64,000 bases of DNA from Cardinalis cardinalis. Taxonomy: Eukaryota > Chordata > Aves > Passeriformes > Cardinalidae. The notes beneath the pieces are model-generated. The model searched no databases. It saw nothing but the letters and a program-made list of their open reading frames with translations, and was not told where the DNA came from. Location: positions 310,001 to 374,000 of the forward strand of contig JACDOX010000325.1 in assembly GCA_014549065.1 (NCBI GenBank), given 5' to 3'. This document shows positions 38,864 through 50,031 of the stretch, in pieces; within the stretch, counting starts at the first letter, position 1; every line of letters begins with the position of its first letter. The position numbers and the translations under genes were made by a program.

Positions 38864-38919
38864 TTAAGGTAAATTAATTGACCTGCAAAAAGGACAAAAC
38901 AATTAATTTACTGCCTTAA
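38864..38919. repeat. Near-perfect inverted repeat with paired TAATTAAT homeodomain-type motifs
   Basis: The left arm is TTAAGG plus TAAATTAATTG (38864-38880); the right arm CAATTAATTTACTGCCTTAA (38900-38919) is its reverse complement apart from a 3-nt insertion. The arms pair over 17 bp with a 19-nt loop. Each arm contains ATTAATT, a homeodomain-type core. Confidence 0.9.
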
Positions 38920-39444
38920 TTCCTCCCCCTCAAATATGTATACCTTATCTCTCAGAAGAATAAGAATAAAATATTTCTGAACAATAGAAAACCTATGTGC
39001 TACTTCTCGCATTTTAGCCAAGACAGAAAGATTTTTAGCGGGGCTTTTTGTCTGTCGTAATTTTAATGCAATTTAAATGTATATACCAAAGTGTTTCCAT
39101 GTAACTAAAGCCCTTGGAAATTAGTTGCACTACCTGACTCAAGTTTGCAAAAATTAAAGCAGGACATTATTTGAAAGGCTAGAAATCCTAAAAAAACTGG
39201 AGGAAGCTGCTAGCTAGACACCTAGAATTTTATCGAAAACTTTCCAAAACAGCAGCTTCTTCAGCAGGTGCACAGAAAATATTGACTTCACTTGAATTTA
39301 TTCCACTTGTAAAATTGAATAACAGTTCGTACAAGGCTGAAAGCAGCTCTAAATAGAAATTCTGGAAGAAAACTTAGCTTTCTAATCTATAAAACATAAC
39401 TAGAGATAATCTTGCACTTAATGGCAGGAAGGTTTCCACTCTGA

Positions 39445-39461
39445 ACACCTTTAAAAGGTGT
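39445..39461. promoter_or_regulatory. Inverted T-box-type half-sites
   Basis: ACACCTTTAAAAGGTGT has 8-bp perfect arms around one base; AGGTGT is the T-box half-site. Spacing differs from the classical Brachyury palindrome. It is a motif match only. Confidence 0.25.
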
Positions 39462-39769
39462 AGAGAAAGGAAGCAAGCTATGAAAGAAGCCTCTGTTTAT
39501 CTCATTTAAAACCACTGATGATTGTCTGATGGGTGGTACCTTCCCTTTCTGTTGTTTTTGGTTGTAGCCCAGCTCCCAAGCTGAAAATCCCATCTTCACT
39601 CCTCTCCCNCAGGAGAGTTAAAACTTCTTTAAGTAGAAAGGGTTCCAACTGCAGGTGCTTCAGTCATCTTAACTGAGTACAAGTTGACCCCAGCCACAGG
39701 AAAATATTACCAATGCAATAAACAGGCAAAGGACTATTAATTTATAATTCTAAGAAGAATAAAAAAAAC

Positions 39770-39771
39770 TA

Positions 39772-39807
<36 letters not shown>
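39770..39807. repeat. (TA)n microsatellite
   Basis: An alternating TA run of about 38 bp with one TG interruption near 39776, flanked by a short A run on the left. It is likely length-polymorphic. Confidence 0.95.
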
Positions 39808-39808
<1 letters not shown>

Positions 39809-41061
39809 GTACTTCAAAAAGAGTAATGTTCTCCTGGTTAAGAGAAGTAATACCAAAAGGAGCACACAACCTATATGTCTAACCTATATTTAATAGTCAA
39901 CATGTTCCATAATGTGTAGGCTTTGAAAATTAAATTATTTTCTAAAGGACTGAATGGTATAGAAGTACCATCAGAAGTCAACAAGAATAATCAGCTGACT
40001 TCAAAACCAAGGGCCCCTGGCACCCCCGATTTTAATGAACAGATATTCCAATTTATCTCCCAAATAACCCCTGGGTGGATAAGGGAAAAGTAAGGTACAG
40101 ACAGCACAGAAAACCTGTTGGCATTTATATTTGGAAGAAAGCATGTCCATTAACTGAGACATTGTTGCTCATAACAAGACTCCTAATTCACTGCAACTAT
40201 ACATTTTTCTCACATGGAAAACCTTTGAATGAATGATATTTTAGTTCACTCAGGAACAATTCCAGCTCTAAGGGATTACAAAGTAGTGCTCAAAGACAAA
40301 TTAAATGCTTTGTGCATGATGGGAAAGTATTTGAGTGAAGGAAGCCTTCAACACTTTCTGAAAAGCCACAGATTTTATCTTTACAGTTAATATAAATGTG
40401 GTTTTGCCAATCCTCAAGTGTTTAAATTATTCTTATAAACTGTGGCAAGCAAATGAATGTCACAAACCTGCAGCAAATGTACTTTGCTTTTACACTCCAT
40501 TTTGATTATACTGCAGACCACCCTTTTTACAAGTGCACCAGTGTTACCAAAACCAAGCCCAAACAACCAAGAACCACTCATCTGACACACACATCTTCAG
40601 TGTATAAAAAAGGATGAGAGCTGACATATTCAAAATACAGTTGCAAAAAGATTTGCAAATGCTTTTCCTGTGCCACATTACTCAGGCCCATCTGGACAAA
40701 GTTGCTCATTCTCTGAACTGCTTGCAAAACTTGCTTAAGAGCCTTGAAAAAAAATTTTTAAGAAAAAAACCCCTGAAAATAAAATTAAAAAAAAAATCCC
40801 ATTCTAAAAAAGCATCACAAAAAAATCTCCCACAGTGCAGCTACTGTATTGTCTGATGGAATCTGGCATTTTTCTCTAGAGCCAGTCAATAACAGGAACT
40901 CAATCATAAATGTCCTGCTTTCCGGTGAGCGTGGCAGCCTCAGCCGCACAGCCTAACGAGCCAGGGCACACCAGTTTCAGCAACAGCTGGAAGAAAAGTC
41001 CACCAGAGAAAGTTAAAATCTTTTTGGTTGTTTTTAACAAAGCCAGAATTCTTTCTTTTTT

Positions 41062-41080
41062 AAAAAAAAAAAAAAAAAAA
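41062..41080. repeat. Poly-A run (19 A)
   Basis: A 19-base A homopolymer. I looked for a retroposed gene copy ending here and did not recognise one upstream. It may be a simple homopolymer leading into the purine-rich tract that follows. Confidence 0.9.
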
Positions 41081-41121
41081 TTCCACAAAACCTCAAACAA
41101 CCCATGCTCATGATTCAATAT

Positions 41122-41345
41122 TGCAAAAAAAGGCAGAAAAGAGCAGGGAAGAAGAGCAGAGAAGAACAAAGAAGGGCAAAAAATGGCCAAAGAAGGGAGA
41201 GAAACAAAGAGAAGAATGGAAGAAAAGAAAGGCAGAGAAGAGTGGAGATGACCTGATGTAAAAGAAGGGCAAAGAAAAAAAATGAAGACAGAAGTTCTGA
41301 GAAGTTCAAAGATCTTTGAAGAAAGTCAAGGAAGACCAGGAATGA
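41122..41345. repeat. Degenerate purine-rich tract
   Basis: About 220 bp of almost pure A/G on the plus strand with loosely repeated pieces such as aaagaagggcaaa, gcagagaaga and agaagttctgag. The repetition is irregular, suggesting a decayed short tandem repeat. On the GMDS sense strand it is a long C/U-rich tract. Its right part contains a perfect 16-bp palindrome (41305-41320). Confidence 0.8.
41305..41320. promoter_or_regulatory. Perfect 16-bp palindrome with two TCF/LEF-type sites
   Basis: TTCAAAGATCTTTGAA reads the same on both strands. Each half is TTCAAAG, which fits the WWCAAAG pattern of TCF/LEF factors. It is a motif match only. Confidence 0.4.
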
Positions 41346-44300
41346 TCCTTACTGCAGATGCAGCTCTTCTGCTAAGAGCTCTTGTACTTAGANCACCACA
41401 TGCCTATCTGGTGCAAGTTACCACGCTAACAGGAACACACTTAACTGTTGGAAACTACTGAGTTTTAAATCGGAAAGAAACTGAAAACAGCTAGTTTTCC
41501 ATTAGCCCAAAGATATCACTACTGTTAGAAAAGGTAACCACTTGGAAATATTTTCTATTCTTATTCCTTTTTAATTCAACTAAGTTTTCACACAGTTCAT
41601 TAAGCAGATTCATCCATTTATTGGTGATCCATTTTGAAAGGAATTCTGTAACATTCATGGGGATAATGGAGTATTGTTGAAGGAGCAGTAACACACAGCT
41701 CATTCTATGTATACCATGTGTGTAAGAATCACTTAAGATCTGAATTAAGAAAGCATTTATATGAAGCTCCCTCCCCACAAAAAAAAAGACTTGCTATAAA
41801 TCTAAATAGCTAGAATTCTGACTTCTACTAAAAGTGAAAAATAATCAGTAAGTTTAACATGTGCATAAGTTTTGGTATTAAAGATGTCATCTTAATTACA
41901 ATTAAAGCACTGAGGTCATTTCCTATGAAAAAGCTGTTCAGGTTTATTAGTTCAGTGGAGAGTTTTCAATCTCAAACTGAGAATCAAGATTTAGAGCAAA
42001 GGCATTTTCTGTGGTTACAGAAAGTCTAACTCACACTCAACATATTGCAGTCACTTGGTTCAACATAATAAATCTACAAGAAGTTTCTGAACAGTATCAA
42101 AACTGATTAGACACCTGTACACACACCTCATTTCACTTAGGTTAGAAATGCCTGTAGCAGCCCAGAGCCCTCAAATATCTGTGTGGCTAAAATCTGTACC
42201 CATTTAAAACAAGATCATTTTTGACTGACACCTTTTTGATTAGCTTGAGTTCCCTACTTCACATTTGTCAGCTTGCAGTGATTGTCAAGAGGGGTTCAAA
42301 TCCCCATCTCCATCTGCACAGAGTTACACTGAAATAAGCAATGGCCACTCCAAATGTCAATTTTAACCTAAAAAAGTAGGGTTTTTTTTTTGGTTACAAA
42401 GATGTCAGCTCAATGCTTCAACTGAAAGTTGGACATATTTGTGGGCCCACACCTCACATTTCATTGAGATTGATCCCTGCAGCTTCCCTCCATCCTCCCA
42501 CTTGACATTTGCCCCAGAGCAGCACAGCTCCATCCACTTCTGGCAGGGTGAGTTTCCAGACAGGGGTATTTGTCTTCTAGTGCTCTGGAGCAAAACATTG
42601 TACTTGCAACCCAAATAACAGCACACACTACAACCTCACAGGAAACAGATCCCAGAAGAAGTCAAGCAAGAGAGTAAGACCCTGTAGATCACTGCCCCCA
42701 GACCATGACTGTTTTCCTGACCAAGGCTCTCCAAGGAAGCTGGACAAAGGCTATGATTTCTTTACTCAAAAGATGAAAGAAAGAATAAAGTGCATCAACC
42801 AAGATGCATTTCATACCCCCCTCATTGCTGAGAGGATGAGAATGAAGCCAGGCAAGCTGAGGGAGAAAGCCTTAGCTAGATTCAACATCCACCTTATAGA
42901 GGAAGAAGTGTACCTTAGCTGGAGACTGCCAGAAAAGAGGGTCCTCAGGGTTTGGCGACAGAGAAAAAGAATTGCACCATCCTCCTCTCAGCTCCTCATC
43001 CAACACTAGCACCAAGTACAGTGGCCCCAGCACCCTCTAAACTCCTGGCTGCTTCAGGCCCTGCTCCTCATCTGGTTCTTCAACACCTTTTCCTCTCTCA
43101 CTAGTGAAAAGGGTAGACAGCGACTAGAGGACTGAATCTGGCTACCACACCCCATAAGTAGCAGCTTATAAAGCATAAGGTACTTTGTAGATATCTTATT
43201 TTGCATAGAATATTTTTTTCTTTCAATAATTATGCACAAGTTGCTTTAAATAGTTTATAAATGGGCACTCACTATTTCTATTCATCTAGCATTCTAAGAG
43301 TCACTTCCAGATTTAATTACATAATACTGGAGACTTTTGCTCTCCTCCATGTTTACAATATGTAGGAAACGGTGATTTTGCATTCTCAGAATTCAAAGGT
43401 ATCAAGAGAAGATACTCAGAAAGAATCCCCATTTATTACAATTGAAAGAAATCAAATCTTTCCAACCTATTTATGTTCAAAACTGAAAAGGTTAGCACTA
43501 AGAACCCCAACACACAAGATGTCAGTCATTGTAGTACAGCACCAAGACTGCATTTGACATAATACTCCTACACAGAACTGAAGGAAGGTTATCACTGTAG
43601 CACATGTGGTACTTGTGGAGCCGTTATACTTGAACTGTGATAAACAATGTCTGCTTCATTTTTTAAATAGTTCAGAAATAGCAATAAGGAATTGTTTGTT
43701 AACAATTAAAAAAAATGTCACAAAGCTGTTAAAGAGAAACTGAAAAGTCATATGAACAGCCCAGGCAATTTCTTGATGGAAGGAATGCTGCTCCATTTTA
43801 AACTTTAATCAAAACAGAGCATCAGTCAGTNAGAGCATATCAAGGATTTTTAAAGGATGAATTTAAACACATGGGCTAGTCATTTGATAGACATACCTAC
43901 CTGTCTGCACAGCGACAAGCTATATAGAACTCGAGGGTTTGTTTTCAAATTAACAACCAGCAAGGAGTCCTTATACTGTCAAACACAAATTGCAACAAAA
44001 CCTTAACTCACTTCAAACATAAAACTCTACACTTTTGACACCAAAATCAGCATCCTGCAGTTAATTTCCTCTAAGACCAAAAATTACCTTTTGCTTCTCC
44101 ACATACTTTACAGATTTCACTAGCACCACAAAAAAGGTCCTGAATTCTTCCTCGTTTCACTGCTCTGCCAACACAGCTGCACAGGTCCTCACAAAGCTGT
44201 CCTCTGCCCTCTCTCCCAGACTGCCACCTCAACTTAGCCAACATCCAGAACCTACCTCTTTGACCAGCCTCTNGTTTAACTAGATCCTTGGTGGGCTTTT

Positions 44301-47300
44301 AACCATCTCCTTCAGCAGATGACTTCTGCCCCAGTTTTATTTCAAAGCTACCACTCCCCATTTCTCTTTTACATAATGCTGATCTACTTCTAACAGCCTT
44401 CACTAAGATTACAGCACAGTCCCACCTTCTGACTCAAACTACCAAGAACACCAAAAACCAGATGAGATGCTCTCAGGTTTCACTTCTGTTTCTCAGTCTC
44501 ATCACAGTTTAGTGAGGAAGAGAAATTCAGTCAAGCTTTAGCTCTGATAGCCAAGAAAATACTTCAGACCAACAAAGATGTTGAGTCTCACAGAAGAAAA
44601 AGGTTATAAGGACTGGAACACAGTCAACATGAAGAGAAAGCCTTTTCAGGAGTCTGACAACCAAGACCACAAAGTCCCAATTTGTCTGCATGAACATACT
44701 TATGCAAGAGTTTAGGAATACAGCCAAATCAGAGGAAAAATATCATGTCCCAAAAAAAGACTGAGACCATGCTCCAAATCATTTGCTTCACTCTAAAGTG
44801 GTACAAAGATTATGCACCACTGTAAAACACCTTGTCTTCCTCACACTGTTTTCTGTCTTAGTTGGTTCACTTGGATTGACATGTTATGAAACAGAAAATC
44901 AATGTAGGAAATTTTAGGATCCGCCGTAAAAGCCCATCAAGAACCAGAGAAGGCAAAATGGGATAGTCATAATAGGAAGTTTGTAGGAAACAGTGCTACC
45001 AAACTCACCAATCATGGTGGTAGTAGAACCCTGAAGAAGATCCCCAATGCTCTGCAGGAACACCACATTGTGTTGCCAAATGTAATCTGTGTTAACCATT
45101 TCTTTCTTCCCTGAAGCATCAGTTCAGATATCAGCAATTCAAGCTGATTTAGAGCAAAACTGTATTTAAAAAATAGAATACACAAAAGCAACAACTAAGC
45201 ATTAGCTNCTGTCAACAAACAACGCACACATTCCAGCAGTTCCTTTTAGACCATCCAAATTATAAAATACTACTTTATTTGTTTTCTCCCAGTTTCCATG
45301 CCAGTTATCCATAAGCAAACCCTCCTCACTGAGAAACTGAGGAGGAACAGAAAAGTAGCTCAGTTCACATGAGGAATCTGAAAATCCAGATGCCAGTGTC
45401 GTAAAACATTAAGCAATTAAACACCTAAGAAAACTGAAAACCATCCAAGCATATGTAAGAACACAAGGATTTCATCCTACTCACAAGAATTTCCTTCTTT
45501 CAAAAAAAGAATGAAATTAAGTTTTCTCTCTTTGTCAAGACAACATAGCTTGAATCTTTATAATACGTATTTTCTACAATAACCACAGTGAATATACTTT
45601 TTGCCAAAAAACCAGAATTTTTTCTATTCTTCATCAGAGTCCTAGACTTTTTAAAAAAGACTGCCACTATACCAAAGTAATACATACCTTCTGCCACAAC
45701 CTGTTTTGTATCCAGATGAACAGGATACACATAAAAGTTACATAGGTAACATTCAGTAAATGACTTGAAATGTTCTTTCCAGAAGATAAGTACAATTTTT
45801 TGCTGGAACAGAAACCTTATCACTTCCTGAAACTACACTCAGATGCAATAGTTCCCCCAGCTCCTCATGGGTGGAAGAAGTATGTAAATCTCTGCACATC
45901 TGGAGATGGTAAATCGTTAATAGAAAGAATCAAATTGTTGTTGGCTAACTTTGTGTCTTTTTTAAGCATTTTTTTCAAAAAAGTCAAGTCTGGGAATAAA
46001 CTGGCAACTTCACAAGTCTCAGAGTAGGACAGATAGAAATATCATTAATTGCTTTGCTCATTGCCCAGCACTACATCACTCCATAGCACTCCAGCTGTGA
46101 CACAGTGGAACTCTGTCTAGAAAAACACATACTTAACAACTTCATATCTGGAGAGAAGACTGCCCATTGAGGAGTTTTCCTCCCTTCCCACTCAACTGAA
46201 AAGCTGACATCAGCTGTGAAGCTAGCCATCAGTTTCTCTGAGAACTTGGAAAGGGGGAGGCAGGGAAATGGTGGCAGCTACAGCTGCTCGATGACAGTGC
46301 TTCTGGCAACAGGCTCCCTAATAACCAAAACCTAACAGCACAGGAGCTGGGCAGCTAACTTTCATAAAAAACAGACAAGATCCAAACTAGAAAATATACA
46401 GTGGGAGAAAAGATCTAAAGAAAAAGGGGGAGAAATCTTATATACTGGAGGGACAATATTTCTTGCTGCTTAAAAACACAACCTTTCACATGTGATAGAA
46501 AGTTCAGGTCTAGGCATGACCAGATCCTTTCTGCAAGCACAGCCATGCATTTGCAGCATGTTGGGAAGTACACTCATCCAAGTGATGTCTTCAGCCAGAC
46601 TAAGGTGTGCAGTCACTCTTTAAAAGCCTGCTTTCAAACCAAGGAGATTTGGTTTTTTTCCAAAGCAAAGACAGTGACTCTAGGCAAGTGATTTCTTTCA
46701 AGTCACAAAAAACCATAAGGAGGCCTGAAAAACACAAGGACTGTTATGACCAAATTTGTGTATATGGCATCTTCTCTTAAGGACAAGAAAAGGTTAGGAG
46801 CTTTATTGGATGCAGAGTACCAAGAAAGTTANCAAGTTATTACTTGATTCTCCCCCTTATTAAAAAAACCTTCCCCTTTGATATCTCCTTCACACAAAGG
46901 GCTCATCTTCCTTTTCAAGGCAGCCCAGCCAGATCCACTGCCTCCATCGTCCAAGCAGAAAAGTTTGCTGTGCCACTGCAGCACAGCCCGGCATGCAGGT
47001 GGGGAAGGGGAAGAGCAGTACAGTGCTGCTGCATCATCAGCTTTACAGGGAACAGGAGCATAACCTCCACTGGGTGTCTGTGCTGCATCATGCTGCAGGG
47101 AAAAAAAAAAATCAAGATAGAAAAATGGAGAGTACTCTCTGCTAATTTTCACAGCAACATGAAATAAAGTTCAACAAATAGAGAATAGNCATTATGGGAT
47201 TCTGGGTCACAAGCCTCCTGTCCCTGGCAGAAAAAGATGGAAAACAGTGCCTCAGTCCTGTTCCAAACAGTGCACATTTAGGATTTTCTTCTTTTCCCTA

Positions 47301-49606
47301 TGCCCTTAGGCCCTCTTCATTGATGACGATTTCTCATCTTGATTCTTCACACACACAAAGTTCATTTTCCCATCACAAAGAAAACTGACAAAAGTTTCCA
47401 TGCCTATCTCATGCTTCACTGTCTTTAAGAGCTTCCAGTGAAGGAAGAAAGAGCATGGACTCAACTTACTCCCCTTCAAACTCCACTCTCAAGAGGTCTG
47501 GACGACTGTCCTCTCACAGCTGTCTGGAGCAGCAGCTCTTCTTGAAAGTGGTTAAGGAAGTGACACAAAGCACCTTCTCTCTATACAAAAGCTCATTACT
47601 TACTAAAACACTCACTACAAAGCGCAGCCACCACTGTTCATACTTTGTCATGGGAATTCATAGGAAATAGCTTAAAAGTAGAATCCTAAAAACAGGCAGG
47701 TACAGCTGAGGTGCTGAGTGATTATCAAATCATGGTAACAAAGCAATCAAGGAATCAAGTCAGAATTTAATGACACCAATCCAGAACTGCTGATGCAGAG
47801 CAGCAATATTTACCTAAGGCAGCTCGTCATGTTTCACCTTTAACCATTACTTCAGGAGTATCAAATTTATACACAGTGCACTGCAAATACCTAGACAAAG
47901 CAATTCACTTATTTCAACCTGTAAACAAGCTTTCCTGAAAAGTACTTTTTTTTGTTGATGACCAACACACAGTTTCACTCTTGAATGCTTCGACTGAAAG
48001 GGCCCATCCTACCTTTATCCTCCATTCCCACTGCCCATTCCATACATTCCTGCTCTTTTCCTCAGTGCACCTGTGTGGCCAGCCAACGTTACCTACATCT
48101 GAAGGCCAAACAAAAAGCCCTGAAAGGTTTTCAGCTGGAGCAAGTTTTAGGAGTCCTCATCTTTTCCTAGGTCTTAGTTCATTAGTAACCTTCAGCATTG
48201 AACACACAATCTTCCAGTTCCTGCCCCAGACACAGATAATGCAAAACCACCTCTCATGAGCTGAGGATTTCATTTGGTTGGGCTTGATAGCAGCAATGCT
48301 GACAGGCCATTGAAACAAACAAAACAAGAGGTAGGAGACCCAGAAGCCTTTACCTTTATAATTTCTCCTCCTCAGTCTCTAGTCCCCCCACCACCTCCCC
48401 AGCATTTCCACAGGATTAGTCAGCCTTTTACCTCATAACTAACAAACCAAGTGTGACTAAATGTATTAACAAGATAGCAACGTTAGGAGTGTTAGTTCTG
48501 CAAGGCTGCTCTCCTTGCTAATTAAGCCATTCCTCCTACAAAATCTCTTAAAAACCAAATAACTTCCAGCTAAATCCAGATCAGGTTCTTCATTACCTAA
48601 AGTGTTTAAAGATGCAGCTATATACACAAGCATACTACAGTATCTCATATCATTTTGAAATCCATATCAAAGCTTTATCAATTGCACATAAACTTCATGT
48701 GCATTTTCCAAATGTCAATAAGCTCAGGTAGAGGCCAGGAGAAGGAAGTGTCTCAGTACCACACCATGTCTGCTAGCCATGTTTCAACAGCAGTCCCAGA
48801 GAGGTTATAAGTGGAGTTGAACACTGACTTGTTTGCTTTATAGACGCCAGGAGCCACACACAGAAAATTGCTCACTTCTGAAACAAATTACTCTCAGTTC
48901 AGTTTCTCCAGAGGTCAAGATAATTATGTCCTGGTGTATTATTGCATTCACCAGCACTACCTGGTAGAGGCAGCGTGCCAGCCCTCAGCTGCTTTAGAAT
49001 GAGGCTCAGTGATAACTGTACAAGGGAACAACAGCTTTTCCAGCTCACCCCACGGAGGGTGTTTCTCCAAGCTGTCTGCAGAGTGACTATAGCCACCTAA
49101 GCTCTCCCAGATTCACCTTCTGTACAGTCACTCCTTTGTCCTCCTGTCCCCACCTCACACACCAGACCCAAAGGGGAGCAACAGAAAGCCCTGCAAGGGG
49201 ATCTCTGTCTTCCATCATCTGCTCTGCTAAAAGCACGAGACATCCCCACGTACACCCAGCAAGAACAGGGGAAAGACTTTTCTACTATACACAGTGTCCC
49301 TTGCTGGAGTCTCAAACAGAAGCATACCAGTCTTTCTTCACAATTCTGCTACACCTGGTATTTCCTCAAAGACAGCAGTGCTGCAGCTACACCTCCTAGA
49401 CTGTCCTGCCAGTCCAGCAGCAAGGGCAGAGCAGTAAAACAGAGATCCATGTTTTACCCAAGACTGACAACATCAGATAAAGTGGGGCTGCCCACTGTCA
49501 TAGCCAAGCCAGTTTCTCCCTGCTTTTCTCCCAAACACAGGGCTGCACATGAAAAAATCAAAAATAATGAAGATTTTCAACATATGGATTTTTATGACCA
49601 AAAACC
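41346..49606. other. Unique intronic sequence
   Basis: No recognisable gene. The open frames at 44914-45099 (minus), 46829-47167 (both strands) and 42773-43009 (plus) have no domain signature. A GGTTCAAATCC tRNA B-box-like string at 42293 stands alone without a tRNA fold. Confidence 0.7.
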
Positions 49607-50031
49607 TCAGGAGGAAAAAGAGTCAGGAGGAAAAAGAGTCAGGAGGAAAAAGAGTCAGGAGGAAAAAGAGTCAGGAGGAAAAAGAGTCAGGAGGAAAAAG
49701 ANNNNNNNNNNNNNNNNNNNNNNNNNNNNNNNNNNNNNNNNNNNNNNNNNNNNNNNNNNNNNNNNNNNNNNNNNNNNNNNNNNNNNNNNNNNNNNNNNNN
49801 NNNNNNNNNNNNNNNNNNNNNNNNNNNNNNNNNNNNNNNNNNNNNNNNNNNNNNNNNNNNNNNNNNNNNNNNNNNNNNNNNNNNNNNNNNNNNNNNNNNN
49901 NNNNNNNNNNNNNNNNNNNNNNNNNNNNNNNNNNNNAAAAGAGTCAGGAGGAAAAAGAGTCAGGAGGAAAAAGAGTCAGGAGGAAAAAGAGTCAGGAGGA
50001 AAAAGAGTCAGGAGGAAAAAGAGTCAGGAGG
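49607..50031. repeat. 16-bp homopurine-biased minisatellite (TCAGGAGGAAAAAGAG)n
   Basis: A perfect tandem array of the 16-bp unit TCAGGAGGAAAAAGAG. The visible parts are 95 bp on the left (49607-49701) and 95 bp on the right (49937-50031) with no mismatch; unsequenced Ns lie between. Thirteen or fourteen of 16 positions are purine on the plus strand, so the GMDS pre-mRNA carries the complementary C/U-rich repeat. Since 16 is not a multiple of three and no unit contains a stop, all three plus frames stay open, which creates spurious reading frames here. The copy number is unknown; if the gap size were correct it would be about 26. Confidence 0.97.
49702..49936. other. Assembly gap (235 Ns) inside the minisatellite
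   Basis: An uninterrupted N run inside the tandem array. The repeat phase on the two sides differs by one base relative to the 16-bp unit, so the stated gap length is an estimate rather than a measured length. Confidence 0.98.

Noticed and set aside
41000..41080. Poly-A run as the tail of a processed pseudogene
   Set aside because: No recognisable gene sequence or polyadenylation signal precedes it and no target-site duplication is evident.
42293..42303. GGTTCAAATCC, a tRNA B-box-like string
   Set aside because: A short GGGG/CCCC T-arm-like stem can form, but no acceptor stem, anticodon arm or convincing A box is found at the right distance, so neither a tRNA gene nor a tRNA-derived SINE is supported.
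46668..46710. Weak resemblance to a MIR-type SINE core (gtgactctaggcaagtgatt)
   Set aside because: Only about 20 bases fit, with mismatches, and flanking SINE sequence is absent.
49607..50031. Possible CRISPR array
   Set aside because: The units are directly contiguous with no spacers, the context is a vertebrate intron, and no cas genes exist.
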